Numbered from the stretch's first letter, positions 51,711 to 60,972 are shown. The stretch: DNA of 64,000 bases from Roseiterribacter gracilis (GCA_018332375.1 BOPV01000001.1:1240001-1304000), one strand, 5' to 3'. Translations and numbers: made by a program. Notes: generated by a model from the letters alone, not told the origin.

Positions 51711-52433
51711 ATGAACCGCACCGACATCGCCGAGCTGTTGCTGCCGCCTGTCGGCTTGTTGTGGCTGTTGTTGGCCGCCGCATTCGCTGCACACACACGT
51801 CGTTCGCGCGCGTTGGTGCTGCTCGTGTTTGTCAGCATGTGGATTCTCGGCACACCAATGATTTCGCGAATAGCGCTGCGTTCGCTCGCTCTTGCTGATG
51901 GCGCGAGGCCGTCAATTGCGGCCGGCGCGCTGCTCGTTCTCGGCGGCGAGGTCGCGCGCGACGATCGCGGCTACGAAGCCGGCGCTGCGTCCGAAGCCCG
52001 CGTCCGCGAAGCGGCACGCATCGCAAAAAATTTGCGGCTGCCTGTCATTGTCACAGGCGGCATGCTCGATCAGGGCGAACCAGCGGTCGCCGCGTTGATG
52101 GCGAAGAGCTTCGCCGAACGCGGCGTCGAGGCGCGCGTCGAAGATCGCGCAAAAGATACCTGTGAAAACCTTCGCTATGGCGCCGCGCTCGCACGCGAGG
52201 CTGGGCTCGAAGGTCCGTTGTTGCTCGTCACCCATGCCTGGCACATGCGCCGCGCAATGATCGCCGCGGACATCTTAGGTGTCCCTGCTCTGCCTGCACC
52301 GTTGCCGCTGGAAGCGTTGCCGCGCACCACGTTTCGCGCCTTTCTGCCGGCGCCGCGCGGCTGGGGCGAATCCTACTGGGCGCTGCATGAATGGCTGGGC
52401 GTGATTCTCTATCGCGCGGGAATGTGCCGATGA
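51711..52433 (+). CDS. YdcF/DUF218 family membrane-anchored protein
   Basis: 240-residue protein with one or two N-terminal helices (residues 8-30 and 34-50) followed by a DUF218/YdcF domain: ALLVLGGEVARDDRGYEAG, LPVIVTGGMLDQGE, DTCENLRYGAALAR and VTHAWHMRRAMIAAD. Members are linked to cell-envelope and exopolysaccharide processes and to vancomycin-type resistance (SanA-like). Begins a plus-strand operon: the acyltransferase-like gene starts in its stop codon (ATGA). Confidence 0.85.
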   Translation: MNRTDIAELLLPPVGLLWLLLAAAFAAHTRRSRALVLLVFVSMWILGTPMISRIALRSLALADGARPSIAAGALLVLGGEVARDDRGYEAGAASEARVREAARIAKNLRLPVIVTGGMLDQGEPAVAALMAKSFAERGVEARVEDRAKDTCENLRYGAALAREAGLEGPLLLVTHAWHMRRAMIAADILGVPALPAPLPLEALPRTTFRAFLPAPRGWGESYWALHEWLGVILYRAGMCR

Positions 52434-53446
52434 GTCTCACTTGGTTCGACTCGCTCGACGCGCTGCCCGACGACACAGCGCCGCTGTTCGCCGGCACCTT
52501 GTTCGATCAACGCTTTTGGTACGCGACCGTGATTGCGCACGGACTTGCTGTGAATTGCAGGCCGCGCTTCGCGTTGCTGCGCGACGCGCAAGGCGCGCCG
52601 CGCGCGCTGCTGCCGGGACAGATCTGCGATGGCGTGCTGCAAAGCCTCACCAATTGCTATAGCTGCGCCTGGGCGCCGCTGACGGTTGCCGACGATGCGC
52701 GGGATGCTGCGCGCGATCTGGCGCAAGCGTTGGGCCCGATCGCTGCGCGCTACGAAGCGCTCGACCCGGCCGACGAACGCGCCGCCGGGTTTCTCGAAGG
52801 GCTCGGCAACGGCAGCAGCAGCGCGCTGCGCTTCGAACAATTCGGTCACTGGCACGAAGAAATCGGCGCGCGCGATTTCACCGCCTATATGCAGGGCCGT
52901 CCCGGGGCGCTGCGATCGACGGTCGAACGGCGCGGCCGCAAGCTGATGAAACGCGGCGCGCAATTCGACTGGATCCGCGACGGCGACAAGCTGCGCTTTG
53001 CGCTCGAAGCCTATGACGCGATCTACGCCACCAGCTGGAAAGAGCCCGAACCCTTTCCGCGCTTTCAGGCCGAATTCGCACGCGCGGCCAGCGAAGTTGG
53101 CGTGTTGCGAATGGCGCTGCTGCTGCTCGACGATCAGCCGGTTGCGGCGCAGATCTGGACCGTGCTGGACGACCGCGCCTCGGTTCTCAAACTGGCGCAC
53201 GACCAGAAATATGACGAGCTGTCGCCGGGCACCGTGCTGACCGCGCTGGCGCTGGAACGGCTGATCGACGACGACCAGGTCGCCGAAATCGATTTCGGCC
53301 GCGGCGACGATCCTTACAAGCGGCTTTGGGCGCACAACCGGCGCGGCTTCGTCGGCGTCGAGACGGCTCGCTGGACGCGACCGGCCGAAGCAATGCGCAT
53401 CGTCCGGCATGCCGCGGGATCGCTGTTACGGAAAGTCCGATCCTGA
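52430..53446 (+). CDS. FemAB/CelD-like GNAT-fold acyltransferase
   Basis: 338-residue protein with the double GNAT fold of the FemAB/CelD (BcsL) group: N-terminal half with WFDSLDALPDD and CYSCAWAPL, second half with RSTVERRGRKLMKRG, YDAIYATSWKEPEPFP, LDDQPVAAQIWTV and KLAHDQKYDELSPGTVL. Such proteins occur in PEP-CTERM/exopolysaccharide clusters and probably transfer an acyl or aminoacyl group to the polymer. Starts in the YdcF stop codon (ATGA). The glycosyltransferase gene follows after 37 bases. Confidence 0.82.
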   Translation: MSLTWFDSLDALPDDTAPLFAGTLFDQRFWYATVIAHGLAVNCRPRFALLRDAQGAPRALLPGQICDGVLQSLTNCYSCAWAPLTVADDARDAARDLAQALGPIAARYEALDPADERAAGFLEGLGNGSSSALRFEQFGHWHEEIGARDFTAYMQGRPGALRSTVERRGRKLMKRGAQFDWIRDGDKLRFALEAYDAIYATSWKEPEPFPRFQAEFARAASEVGVLRMALLLLDDQPVAAQIWTVLDDRASVLKLAHDQKYDELSPGTVLTALALERLIDDDQVAEIDFGRGDDPYKRLWAHNRRGFVGVETARWTRPAEAMRIVRHAAGSLLRKVRS

Positions 53447-53483
53447 CGCGCGACCTTCTCGGCGGGCGAGCGTTCTGCCCGCA

Positions 53484-54695
53484 ATGCGAATTCTCTACAG
53501 CCACCGTGTCCAGTCGAAGGACGGGCAGAGCGTCCATATCGAAGAGCTGACCGGCGCGCTGCGCCGCCAGGGTCACGTGCTCGATATCGTCGGGCCGGCT
53601 TTCTACGAGCAGGCCGGTTTTGGCGGTGGCGACAAGTCGCTGGTTTCGAGCTTGAAGGCGCATCTACCGGGCGCTGCGTATGAACTGGCCGAGCTTGGCT
53701 ACAACGCTGTCTCGATTCCGCCCCTGCTGCGCGCCGGTCGCGCCAACCGGCCCGACGTGATCTACGAGCGCTACAATCTGTTTCACCTTGCCGGCCTGAC
53801 GGCGCGACGCGTGTTGAAACGTCCATTGCTGCTGGAAGTGAATTCGCCGCTGGCCGAAGAGCGCGCGCGCCACGGCAATCTGAAACTGCAGCGCCTCGCC
53901 AAACGCATCGAAGCAGCGACCTGGCGTGGCGCCGATCTGGTTCTGCCGGTCACCAACGTGCTTGCCGATCATGTGCGCGCCGCCGGCGTGCCCGACGAGC
54001 GTATTCATGTCGTGCAGAACGGCATCGATCCGCGGCTCTACGCATCGCTGGATCCGCGTCCCTTCCGCGCGAGGCTGCAACTCGGCAGCGGCGAGATCGC
54101 CATCGGCTTTGTCGGCTTCGTGCGCCCCTGGCACGGGCTGGATCGCGTGTTGGACCGGATGGCGCGCGATCGCCGCGCCAATCTGCGTTTGATCATTGCC
54201 GGCGATGGGCCAGCGATTTCCGATTTGAAGGCGCAGGCGAAAGCGCTCGGCATCGCATCGCGGGTGCAGTTCCTTGGCCTGGTCGAGCGCGCCGACATTC
54301 CGGGTCTGCTGGCGTCGTTCGACGTTGCGCTGCAGCCGCACGTCGTCGCCTATGCGTCACCGCTGAAGCTGTTCGAATATATGGCCGCCGCGCGCGCCAT
54401 CGTTGCGCCCGCCACGCCCAACATTCGCGAAGTGCTGACCGACAAGACCGATGCGCTGCTGGTGCAGCCGGACGATCCCGATGATTTGTGGGGCGCGATC
54501 ACCGCGCTGGCCGACGACGCGGCGCTGCGCACGCGGCTTGGCGACGGCGCGCGCAATACGCTGCTGACGCGCGACTATACGTGGGACGGCAACGCGCGAC
54601 GGATCGCGTCGCTGGCGGAGATGCTAGGCGCGCGCCATGCCGCGGGGAAAGATGCGCGCGACTTTGCGGCGAACCGCCGGCAGGTGATCGAGTAG
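53484..54695 (+). CDS. Glycosyltransferase family 4
   Basis: 403-residue GT-B glycosyltransferase. N-terminal domain begins RILYSHRVQSKDGQSVHIEEL; the C-terminal Glycos_transf_1 domain carries IGFVGFVRPWHGLDRVLD, LIIAGDGP and the donor-binding ALQPHVVAYASPLKLFEYMA...E motif. It adds a sugar to the exopolysaccharide or lipid carrier on the cytoplasmic face. The ATG at 53484 is chosen since the domain starts there. Its end overlaps the convergent flippase gene by 72 bases. Confidence 0.88.
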   Translation: MRILYSHRVQSKDGQSVHIEELTGALRRQGHVLDIVGPAFYEQAGFGGGDKSLVSSLKAHLPGAAYELAELGYNAVSIPPLLRAGRANRPDVIYERYNLFHLAGLTARRVLKRPLLLEVNSPLAEERARHGNLKLQRLAKRIEAATWRGADLVLPVTNVLADHVRAAGVPDERIHVVQNGIDPRLYASLDPRPFRARLQLGSGEIAIGFVGFVRPWHGLDRVLDRMARDRRANLRLIIAGDGPAISDLKAQAKALGIASRVQFLGLVERADIPGLLASFDVALQPHVVAYASPLKLFEYMAAARAIVAPATPNIREVLTDKTDALLVQPDDPDDLWGAITALADDAALRTRLGDGARNTLLTRDYTWDGNARRIASLAEMLGARHAAGKDARDFAANRRQVIE

Positions 54696-56186
54696 CTGCT
54701 GTTCCGGCCCACGCGGGCGGCCGCAGACGAACCACAACAGGCTCTGCACCACCACGTGCACGACCGCACCGCCGCCGCAGATCGCCAAAGTTTGCAGCAG
54801 CAACGGCCCGACCGACGTTTCCGGCGGCCAGGCGGCGATCGCGACGCGCACTGCAAACGCCATCGCGCCTGCCGCAACGAAGGTCCGCCACACGACCGAC
54901 AGCGGTTCGGCCGCGCGCATGCCGACCAACGGCAGCAGCTTGGCGAACCACATCACCGCATTCAGCAGCGCCGTCGCGGCCAGCGCCGCAACCGCCCACA
55001 AGACGCCGCCATACACGCCCGCGACGATCACCAGCGCGACGCGCAGCACGATGTTGCCGGCCATGATCCGCACGAACCGCTTCTGCTCGCCGCGCACCAG
55101 ATAGATGTTGTGCGTAAACTGGCCGATCGCATCGAACAGCGCATACATGGCGCATAGCGCAACGATCGGCGCCGCATCCTCCCATTTCGGCCCCAGCCCC
55201 AGCTGCTGCACCAGCTCGCACGCAGCGGCGAGACCGACCGACATCGGAATCACCAGCAGCATCAAAAAGCCGAAGCCCGACAGGATCTGTGCGCGCAAAC
55301 TCCCCAGATCGTCTTTGACTTTGGCATAGCCGGCATAAAACGGCCGGCGCACCGGCGCCGCGACTTCGGATGCGGGCAAGGACGCGATCTGGTTGGCGAC
55401 CTGGAACGTACCGACGGCGCTAGCGCCAGCGGTGCGACCGAGCAGCAAGGTCATCAAATAGGAATCGACCATCGTCAGCAGATTGGTGACGAACAGCCAC
55501 TTCGAGAAATCGAACAGATCGCCGAACGCACCCAGCGACAGGCGCGGCCGAAACGGATGGATCGCGTAAGACAGCGGAATGGTGATGACGCGCGCGGCAA
55601 AGGCGCCGATCACCAGCGCCCAATAGTTGCGCAGAATGATCGCAGCCGGGATTACGATCAGAAACGACGCGATCTTGTTGACGAGCTGGTACCAGAAGAT
55701 GCGATCGAAGCGCAGGTCGCGCTGATATTCGATCAGCCCGACATTCTCGAATCCCGACAGGATCGGCGCCAACGACAAGACGTAGATCATGTTCTCGACC
55801 CGCGGCTCGGCCAGGAACTCGGCCATCAACGGCGCCGTCACGATCATAATCGCGGCGATCACAAAGCCGCGCAGCACGACCAGGGTCCAGGCTGTGTCGT
55901 AATGCGCGCGCGTCGGCTCGCGCATCTGCACCAGCGCCAGGTTGATCGACACGTCGCTAGCAAGATCCAACATCGCGTAGGCCATTGACGCCAACGCAGC
56001 CAGACCGAAATCCTGCGGTGCCAGCAGACGCACCAGCACCAAGGTCGAAATCAGGCCGAGGAAGCGAAAGGCGGTGCGCAGCCCCACCATCCAGGCGGCG
56101 CCAACGGCGACTTTTTTGCCAAGCCCCGACCCTTGCAGCTCTTCCGACGCGATCGGAACGGTGCCGGCTTGCGGTGCTTCGCTCAC
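54624..56186 (-). CDS. Polysaccharide flippase (Wzx/MOP superfamily)
   Basis: About 520-residue inner-membrane protein with 12-14 helices, of the MOP/Wzx group. Hallmarks: an N-terminal amphipathic start and helix 1 (KKVAVGAAWMVGLRTAFRFLGL), LARLL-type LVLVRLLAPQDFGLAALA, and YQRDLRFDRIFWYQL. It should flip lipid-linked sugar units outward. A GTG at 56186 is chosen since it forms a GTGA overlap with the small ORF before it; a GTG at 56300 would add 38 residues. Last gene of the minus-strand operon with GT2 and the small protein. Confidence 0.85.
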   Translation of the reverse strand: MSEAPQAGTVPIASEELQGSGLGKKVAVGAAWMVGLRTAFRFLGLISTLVLVRLLAPQDFGLAALASMAYAMLDLASDVSINLALVQMREPTRAHYDTAWTLVVLRGFVIAAIMIVTAPLMAEFLAEPRVENMIYVLSLAPILSGFENVGLIEYQRDLRFDRIFWYQLVNKIASFLIVIPAAIILRNYWALVIGAFAARVITIPLSYAIHPFRPRLSLGAFGDLFDFSKWLFVTNLLTMVDSYLMTLLLGRTAGASAVGTFQVANQIASLPASEVAAPVRRPFYAGYAKVKDDLGSLRAQILSGFGFLMLLVIPMSVGLAAACELVQQLGLGPKWEDAAPIVALCAMYALFDAIGQFTHNIYLVRGEQKRFVRIMAGNIVLRVALVIVAGVYGGVLWAVAALAATALLNAVMWFAKLLPLVGMRAAEPLSVVWRTFVAAGAMAFAVRVAIAAWPPETSVGPLLLQTLAICGGGAVVHVVVQSLLWFVCGRPRGPEQQLLDHLPAVRRKVARIFPRGMARA

Positions 56187-56353
56187 GGTTTGCGCGGCGT
56201 GTCGTGAGACCGCAGATCCCACCGGCCCGGCCGCACCGGAAAGCGCAACCCGTCCCGCTTGGATTCGTGATCGGCTGCAATCGATCGCAACGCGATCCAC
56301 CAGATCGCGAAACTGATCAAGGCCAGAAGCAGTGCTTCGCCAAGTGCAAGCAT
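56183..56353 (-). CDS. Small single-helix membrane protein between GT2 and flippase
   Basis: 56-residue ORF with a hydrophobic N-terminal helix (LALGEALLLALISFAIWWIAL) and a charged C-terminal part (DHESKRDGLRFPVRPGRWD). AGGA precedes the ATG, which lies 4 bases after the glycosyltransferase stop; its TGA overlaps the flippase GTG (GTGA). This spacing on both sides is the main evidence that it is a real gene. Too short for the usual gene finders; no family known. Confidence 0.6.
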   Translation of the reverse strand: MLALGEALLLALISFAIWWIALRSIAADHESKRDGLRFPVRPGRWDLRSHDTPRKP

Positions 56354-56357
56354 GATC

Positions 56358-57272
56358 CTACGCCTGGGCCGCGCGGCTGGCGCTCGCTCGTTGCGCCTTG
56401 CGGCGTTCGATCCGCTGTTTCAGACGGCGCAACGCCGCCGCATCAAAGATCGTCAGCACGCCGTTCCATTCGAGCTTGAGCTTCGGCAGCTCAGTTTCGG
56501 CAAGGTCGAGAATGTCGGCCGGCAACGCGCGCAGCCCGTCGCGCAGCAAATGCGGATAAAGCATCCGGTTGTGCAGGCGCCGGTTGGCGTAGCGCCGCAT
56601 ACGGTTGCGGTAGCGCTTCCAGCACGACGGCTTCCAGATACTGTACGGCTCGAAGAAGAACCCGGCCTTGTCGGCATAGGTGATGCGATCGAAGTTCTCG
56701 GGCCCGGTCGGGTCCATGTCGCGCAGGATCAAGGTGCGCAACAGACCGTCGTCGCCGAACATGTGCCGCGGAATTCGGAAGCTGGTTTCGCGGAAGCGCC
56801 GCACCAGGTCGCCGCGCAGCGCGTAGAGGTTTCCGGCAATCGCGTGGGTGTTGATGATCGTATCGCGGAACGCGTCGAGCGTACGGCCGGTATAGGGCAG
56901 CGCGGCAAAGGCCTGCGCCGCCGGCGCCTCGTCCATCCGCGCCTTCAATGCGGCCAACGATCCGCGCACAACCTGCATGTCGCCATCCATGAAGAAGACG
57001 ATTTCGGCGTCTTCCGGGCAGATCTCGTGCACGAACACGTTCCAGGCGTTGTTCTTGTCGCCCAGTTCGAGATGGACCGGATGGATCTGCGGGTGATGGC
57101 GCGCATAGCGCTCGACCTCGGCCCAGGTACCGTCGGTGCAGCCATTCACCAGCACGTAGATGGCAAGCTGGTGCTCGCCCACCGGCTCGGTCAGCAGCGT
57201 ATCAAGGCAGGCGCCGATCAAATCTGCTTCGTTGTGCGCGAAGACTGCGATCGGCCAGGGTGTGCGCGTCAC
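56358..57272 (-). CDS. Glycosyltransferase family 2
   Basis: 304-residue GT-A glycosyltransferase: PIAVFAHNEADLIGACLDTLL, VNGCTDGTW, and the metal-binding FFMDGDMQVV (DxD-type). The C-terminal region is basic and amphipathic (KRYRNRMRRYANRRLHNRM), suggesting membrane attachment. A GTG start at 57272 begins the domain directly. It heads the minus-strand operon GT2, small membrane protein, flippase, and shares a 281-base divergent region with the beta-helix gene. Confidence 0.87.
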   Translation of the reverse strand: MTRTPWPIAVFAHNEADLIGACLDTLLTEPVGEHQLAIYVLVNGCTDGTWAEVERYARHHPQIHPVHLELGDKNNAWNVFVHEICPEDAEIVFFMDGDMQVVRGSLAALKARMDEAPAAQAFAALPYTGRTLDAFRDTIINTHAIAGNLYALRGDLVRRFRETSFRIPRHMFGDDGLLRTLILRDMDPTGPENFDRITYADKAGFFFEPYSIWKPSCWKRYRNRMRRYANRRLHNRMLYPHLLRDGLRALPADILDLAETELPKLKLEWNGVLTIFDAAALRRLKQRIERRKAQRASASRAAQA

Positions 57273-57482
57273 TGGCTATCCGTTGCGGTCAATTTTCCGG
57301 TCCGCAACGAACTGCGCCCCGCGCATGAAAGTTCCTGCGACCCAGTAGATTTCTGCACTTCGGACATGTGGTTTGCCGTCACACCGAAGTCACGGTCGCA
57401 CCCCCTTCCCCTGACTCGCGGAGTTTGAAAAGTGTGCAAAGCGAAAAGGACCTACGGCGAGAACCACAATAAAGACTGCGTA

Positions 57483-57516
57483 TAAGCGCGCTTAACGCTG
57501 AAGCTTTCAAAGCTTC
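57483..57516. promoter_or_regulatory. Two palindromes upstream of first beta-helix gene
   Basis: taagcgcgctta (57483-57494), a perfect 12-base palindrome, and gaagctttcaaagcttc (57500-57516), a perfect 8-base inverted repeat around a single C, separated by five bases and ending 37 bases before the start codon. They lie where a promoter, operator or leader hairpin would be expected. The divergent region 57273-57553 otherwise shows no clear element. Confidence 0.5.
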
Positions 57517-57553
57517 ACCTCGCCGACGACGAACAACGACGAGGGATTGAGGG

Positions 57554-58849
57554 ATGTCCGTTCTTTGGGTCGGCCAAGCCGAACAATTCAAAAGCCTGTC
57601 CGCAGCCGTCAAAGCAGCAGCTGCAGGCGACACGATCAATATTCGCGCGGGCGTCTATCGCGACGACGACGTGCGAATCGACAAGCCGCTGACCATCGTT
57701 GGTGTCGGCGGTCTCGCGCATCTCGAAGGAACCAAAAACCTCGCCAACGGCAAAGGCCTGCTGATCGTCAACACGACGGGTCAGGTGACGTTGGAAAATT
57801 TGGAATTTTCAGGGGCCAAAGTCAGCGACCACAACGGCGCCGGCATCCGCTGGTCTGCGGGCGATCTGACGATCAAGAGCAGCTACTTCCATGACAATCA
57901 GGAAGGCATTCTGTCGCTCGACATTCCGAATGGCCATCTCAAGATCGAAAGTTCCGAATTCGCCAATAACGGCTACGGCGACGGCTATTCGCACGGCATC
58001 TACATCAACAAAGTCGCGTCGGTCGAGGTCAACAACTCGTACTTTCACGACACTGTGTCCGGCCATCTGATCAAAAGCCGCGCCGCCCTGACCACCGTCA
58101 CCAATTCAACCTTGATCGACAGCGATTCCAGCTACGCGATCGACACGCCCAATGGCGGCGTCGTGACCATCATCGGCAACAAGATCCAGCAAGGCGCTGG
58201 CACCGACAATCCCGCGATCATTCACTATGGCGGCGAGACGTCGAAGGGCACGTACGACGCCAATACGCTGACGATCGACGGCAATACGATCGTCAATCAG
58301 AAGAGCGGCGGCTATGTCCTCGCCGAACAGCTGACGCCGACAGCAACCGATATCAGCGGCAATGTCTTCTACGGCGTCGGCAAGTTCTCGAACGTGGCGA
58401 GCGTCGTTGCGCACGACACGGTGAATCTGCCGGCCCTGCCCGACCTGCTGAACGGCGTGCAGGCGATGAACGGAACTGTCGGTGCGCCGGTTGTCTCCGT
58501 CGATGCCAATGCAGTCGCGCGTCTCTACGCCGTCGCGCTCGATCGTATGCCCGATGCCGATGGTCTGACCTTCTGGGTCAACCAGGAAAAAGCAGGCATG
58601 TCGCATGCGGCCGTGGCACAGGACTTCGTCAACTCGCCCGAGTTTCGCACCAACACGGCCGCGCTCGACAATCATGGTTTTCTGAGCCTGCTCTATGACA
58701 CTGCCTTTCACCGCGCCCCGGATGCGGTGGGTGAACAAGCGTGGCTGAATTTTCTCGGCGCCGGCCATAGCCGCGGCGAAGTGCTGATCGGCTTTGCCGA
58801 CAGCGCCGAGATGAAGGCCGCCACCGCGAGCTGGAACTACACCGGCTGA
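57554..58849 (+). CDS. Right-handed beta-helix protein with C-terminal DUF4214
   Basis: 431-residue protein without a classical signal peptide. Residues 1-260 are a parallel beta-helix (PbH1-type repeats: GDTINIRAGVY, LTIVGVGG, GDLTIKSSYFHDNQEGILSLD, GDGYSHGIYINKVASVEVNNSYFHD). Residues about 313-430 are a DUF4214 domain with two repeats (VARLYAVALDRMPDADGLTF; LLYDTAFHRAPDAVGEQAW). DUF4214 is common in secreted, often type I secreted, surface proteins. A probable carbohydrate-binding, lyase or epimerase-like extracellular role is inferred. Strongly paralogous to the next gene over the beta-helix. Confidence 0.78.
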   Translation: MSVLWVGQAEQFKSLSAAVKAAAAGDTINIRAGVYRDDDVRIDKPLTIVGVGGLAHLEGTKNLANGKGLLIVNTTGQVTLENLEFSGAKVSDHNGAGIRWSAGDLTIKSSYFHDNQEGILSLDIPNGHLKIESSEFANNGYGDGYSHGIYINKVASVEVNNSYFHDTVSGHLIKSRAALTTVTNSTLIDSDSSYAIDTPNGGVVTIIGNKIQQGAGTDNPAIIHYGGETSKGTYDANTLTIDGNTIVNQKSGGYVLAEQLTPTATDISGNVFYGVGKFSNVASVVAHDTVNLPALPDLLNGVQAMNGTVGAPVVSVDANAVARLYAVALDRMPDADGLTFWVNQEKAGMSHAAVAQDFVNSPEFRTNTAALDNHGFLSLLYDTAFHRAPDAVGEQAWLNFLGAGHSRGEVLIGFADSAEMKAATASWNYTG

Positions 58850-58960
58850 TTCTTTCTGCCGCGCGGGTGAAGCGCCCGCGCCGCACGAACCAAAGACGAT
58901 CGGACGCACGCGGCGGAACGCCGAACCACGTCCGGATTCCCAACAAACAAGGACCTGACG

Positions 58961-60340
58961 ATGCCGAAAACCATGTGGGTCGGCGCGAACGAGACGTACA
59001 AGTCGCTGAACGACGCCATCAAAGCGTCGACGGCCGGCGACACGATCAATGTTCGTGCGGGCACTTATTACGAAACCAGCGCTTCGATCGACCACGACCT
59101 GACCATCGTCGGCGTCGGCGGCATGGTGAAGTTGGTGAACACGCAATCCCTTGCCAACGGCAAGGCGATGCTGATCAGTCACGGCAATGTGACGTTGAAG
59201 AATCTCGACATGTCGGGGGCCAAGGTTGGCGCCGGCAACGGCGCCGCGGTGCGTCTATCGGACGGCAATCTGAAACTGGACAACGTGTTTATCCATGACA
59301 ATCAGGACGGGATCCTGACCTTGGACAATGCGACGGCGACCTTGACCGTCAATCACAGCGAGTTTGCCCGCAACGGCGTCGGCGATGGCTATAGCCACGG
59401 CATCTACGCCAATCACATCGCCAGCGTCACCATCACCGACTCGTATTTCCACGACACCAAAGTCGGTCATCACGTGAAGAGTCGTGCGGCCAATACGACC
59501 GTCACCGGCACGATCTTCGATGACGGCAGCGGCGGCACGTCGAGCTACGCGATCGATCTACCCAACGGCGGCAAGGCGACGATCGAAAATAATTGGTTTC
59601 ATCAAGCGTCGACGAGCCAGAACCCGCTCGTGGTGCATTTCGGTGGCGAAGGCGGTTATTACGCGACCAACAAGCTGCATCTCGATCACGACGTGCTGGT
59701 CAACGATCTGTCGGGCGGCACCTTCGCCTATAACGGCATCAGCGGCGCCAGTGCCGAAATCGATCACGTCGCAACCTACGGCACCAAGACGACGGTGTTC
59801 GCCGGAACCGGCAGCGCGCACGACAACAGCACGCTCGCGAGCGCGATGGCGAAACCTGCCTGGTCGCTGTGGAGTGTCGGCGCCGACGGATCGACGTCGG
59901 GCATCGCCAGCCAGACTGCCGCGCTGATCGCAGCTGTAACCGGCGGCACAGTATCGCTACCGGCCGATCCGGCCCCGCCCACGACGCCGCCGCCGACCAC
60001 CGTCAGCACCGACTTCACCAAAGCGGCGGTGATCACGCCGACGCAAGACAATCAGGTCATGTCGAACGCCAGCGGCAATGACAGCTTCACGTTCGTCAAT
60101 CTGTCGGTCGATCACACGACGATCGTGCATTTTTATACCAAGTACGATCATTTCGATCTGCGCGCGTTGGGCCTTGGCACCAATGCGCTGAGCGACGGGC
60201 ACGTGACATTGCAAGCAGCCGGGACCGACACGATCGTCTTCGTCGATTCCGACGCAGCCGGTGCCGCTGCACCGGTGCAGCTGGTGAAAATCCAAGGCGT
60301 CACACCGACCGCATTGGCTGGTGCTGACTGGCATTTCTAA
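58961..60340 (+). CDS. Right-handed beta-helix protein with type I secretion-like tail
   Basis: 459-residue paralogue of the preceding protein: WVGANETYKSLNDAIKAS, AGDTINVRAGTYYE, LTIVGVGG, GDGYSHGIYANHIASVTITD, DSYFHDTK. After a proline/threonine linker (about 342-352) the C-terminal 100 residues differ from its neighbour: TPTQDNQVMSNASGNDSFTFVNLSVDHT and the ending LVKIQGVTPTALAGADWHF, which resembles tails of type I secreted RTX proteins. No N-terminal signal peptide, in line with C-terminal secretion. AAGGA lies before the ATG. Confidence 0.78.
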   Translation: MPKTMWVGANETYKSLNDAIKASTAGDTINVRAGTYYETSASIDHDLTIVGVGGMVKLVNTQSLANGKAMLISHGNVTLKNLDMSGAKVGAGNGAAVRLSDGNLKLDNVFIHDNQDGILTLDNATATLTVNHSEFARNGVGDGYSHGIYANHIASVTITDSYFHDTKVGHHVKSRAANTTVTGTIFDDGSGGTSSYAIDLPNGGKATIENNWFHQASTSQNPLVVHFGGEGGYYATNKLHLDHDVLVNDLSGGTFAYNGISGASAEIDHVATYGTKTTVFAGTGSAHDNSTLASAMAKPAWSLWSVGADGSTSGIASQTAALIAAVTGGTVSLPADPAPPTTPPPTTVSTDFTKAAVITPTQDNQVMSNASGNDSFTFVNLSVDHTTIVHFYTKYDHFDLRALGLGTNALSDGHVTLQAAGTDTIVFVDSDAAGAAAPVQLVKIQGVTPTALAGADWHF

Positions 60341-60353
60341 CGATGAGATTGGG

Positions 60354-60375
60354 CGGCAGCTCTTCGGAGCTGCCG
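60354..60375. terminator. Hairpin terminator candidate between convergent genes
   Basis: 9-base-pair stem cggcagctc/gagctgccg with a TTCG tetraloop, placed 14 bases after the second beta-helix gene and directly before the end of the small membrane-protein gene on the other strand. The stable tetraloop stem suggests a terminator, although the following T run is weak on both strands. Confidence 0.6.
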
Positions 60376-60376
60376 T

Positions 60377-60898
60377 TCACTTCTGCGACGAGAAAGCCGA
60401 GCTTTCGATCAAGCGCGCCATATGTTCGGGCGCAACATCTTCGCCCCATGCCTGGCGCATGTCTTTGGCGTGCTTCTCGAGGTCGTTGAGTTTGTTCTGC
60501 AGACCGCCGCGCACCATCTGCGCCGCGACTGGCGGAATCAGCAGGCACAGCGCATAGCCCAGCGCCGCACCGCCCCACGCCCACATCCAGGGACGAACCT
60601 GTGCGATCAACGAGATCGCACCGGCGACCGAATTCCAACGGCCCCACAATTCGAGCAGCACCGGCGTCGAACCCGCTGCATTCAGCGCCGCGATGCACAG
60701 CGTCTGGCTGCGCTTGGGATCACGGTCGAAGAAATAAGACAGGATCGACGGAATCATCGCGAAAGCTGCGGTGATGGTCGTCGGCAGAAAAACCGCGCCC
60801 AGCCCCACCAGCATCAACGTCATGATGCTGTTTTCGATCGTCCGGCGGCCTTTCGGCGGGCCGAAATTCGTCTGGGTGGGTTTGAGTGCGGTTGCCAT
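60377..60898 (-). CDS. Membrane protein of unknown function
   Basis: 173-residue protein with about three or four hydrophobic segments (residues 25-50, a short one near 65-85, 100-125) and a polar, helical C-terminus (LNDLEKHAKDMRQAWGEDV). Start MATALKPTQTNFGPPKGRRT is soluble. No family recognised. It is 74 bases downstream of the hybrid kinase gene on the same strand. Confidence 0.7.
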   Translation of the reverse strand: MATALKPTQTNFGPPKGRRTIENSIMTLMLVGLGAVFLPTTITAAFAMIPSILSYFFDRDPKRSQTLCIAALNAAGSTPVLLELWGRWNSVAGAISLIAQVRPWMWAWGGAALGYALCLLIPPVAAQMVRGGLQNKLNDLEKHAKDMRQAWGEDVAPEHMARLIESSAFSSQK

Positions 60899-60972
60899 GA
60901 TTTCGAATCCAGTCCGGCCAAGATCTGCCGGCTGGCGTTAAGAAAGCTCGAACGACGGCGGAATTCAACCGC

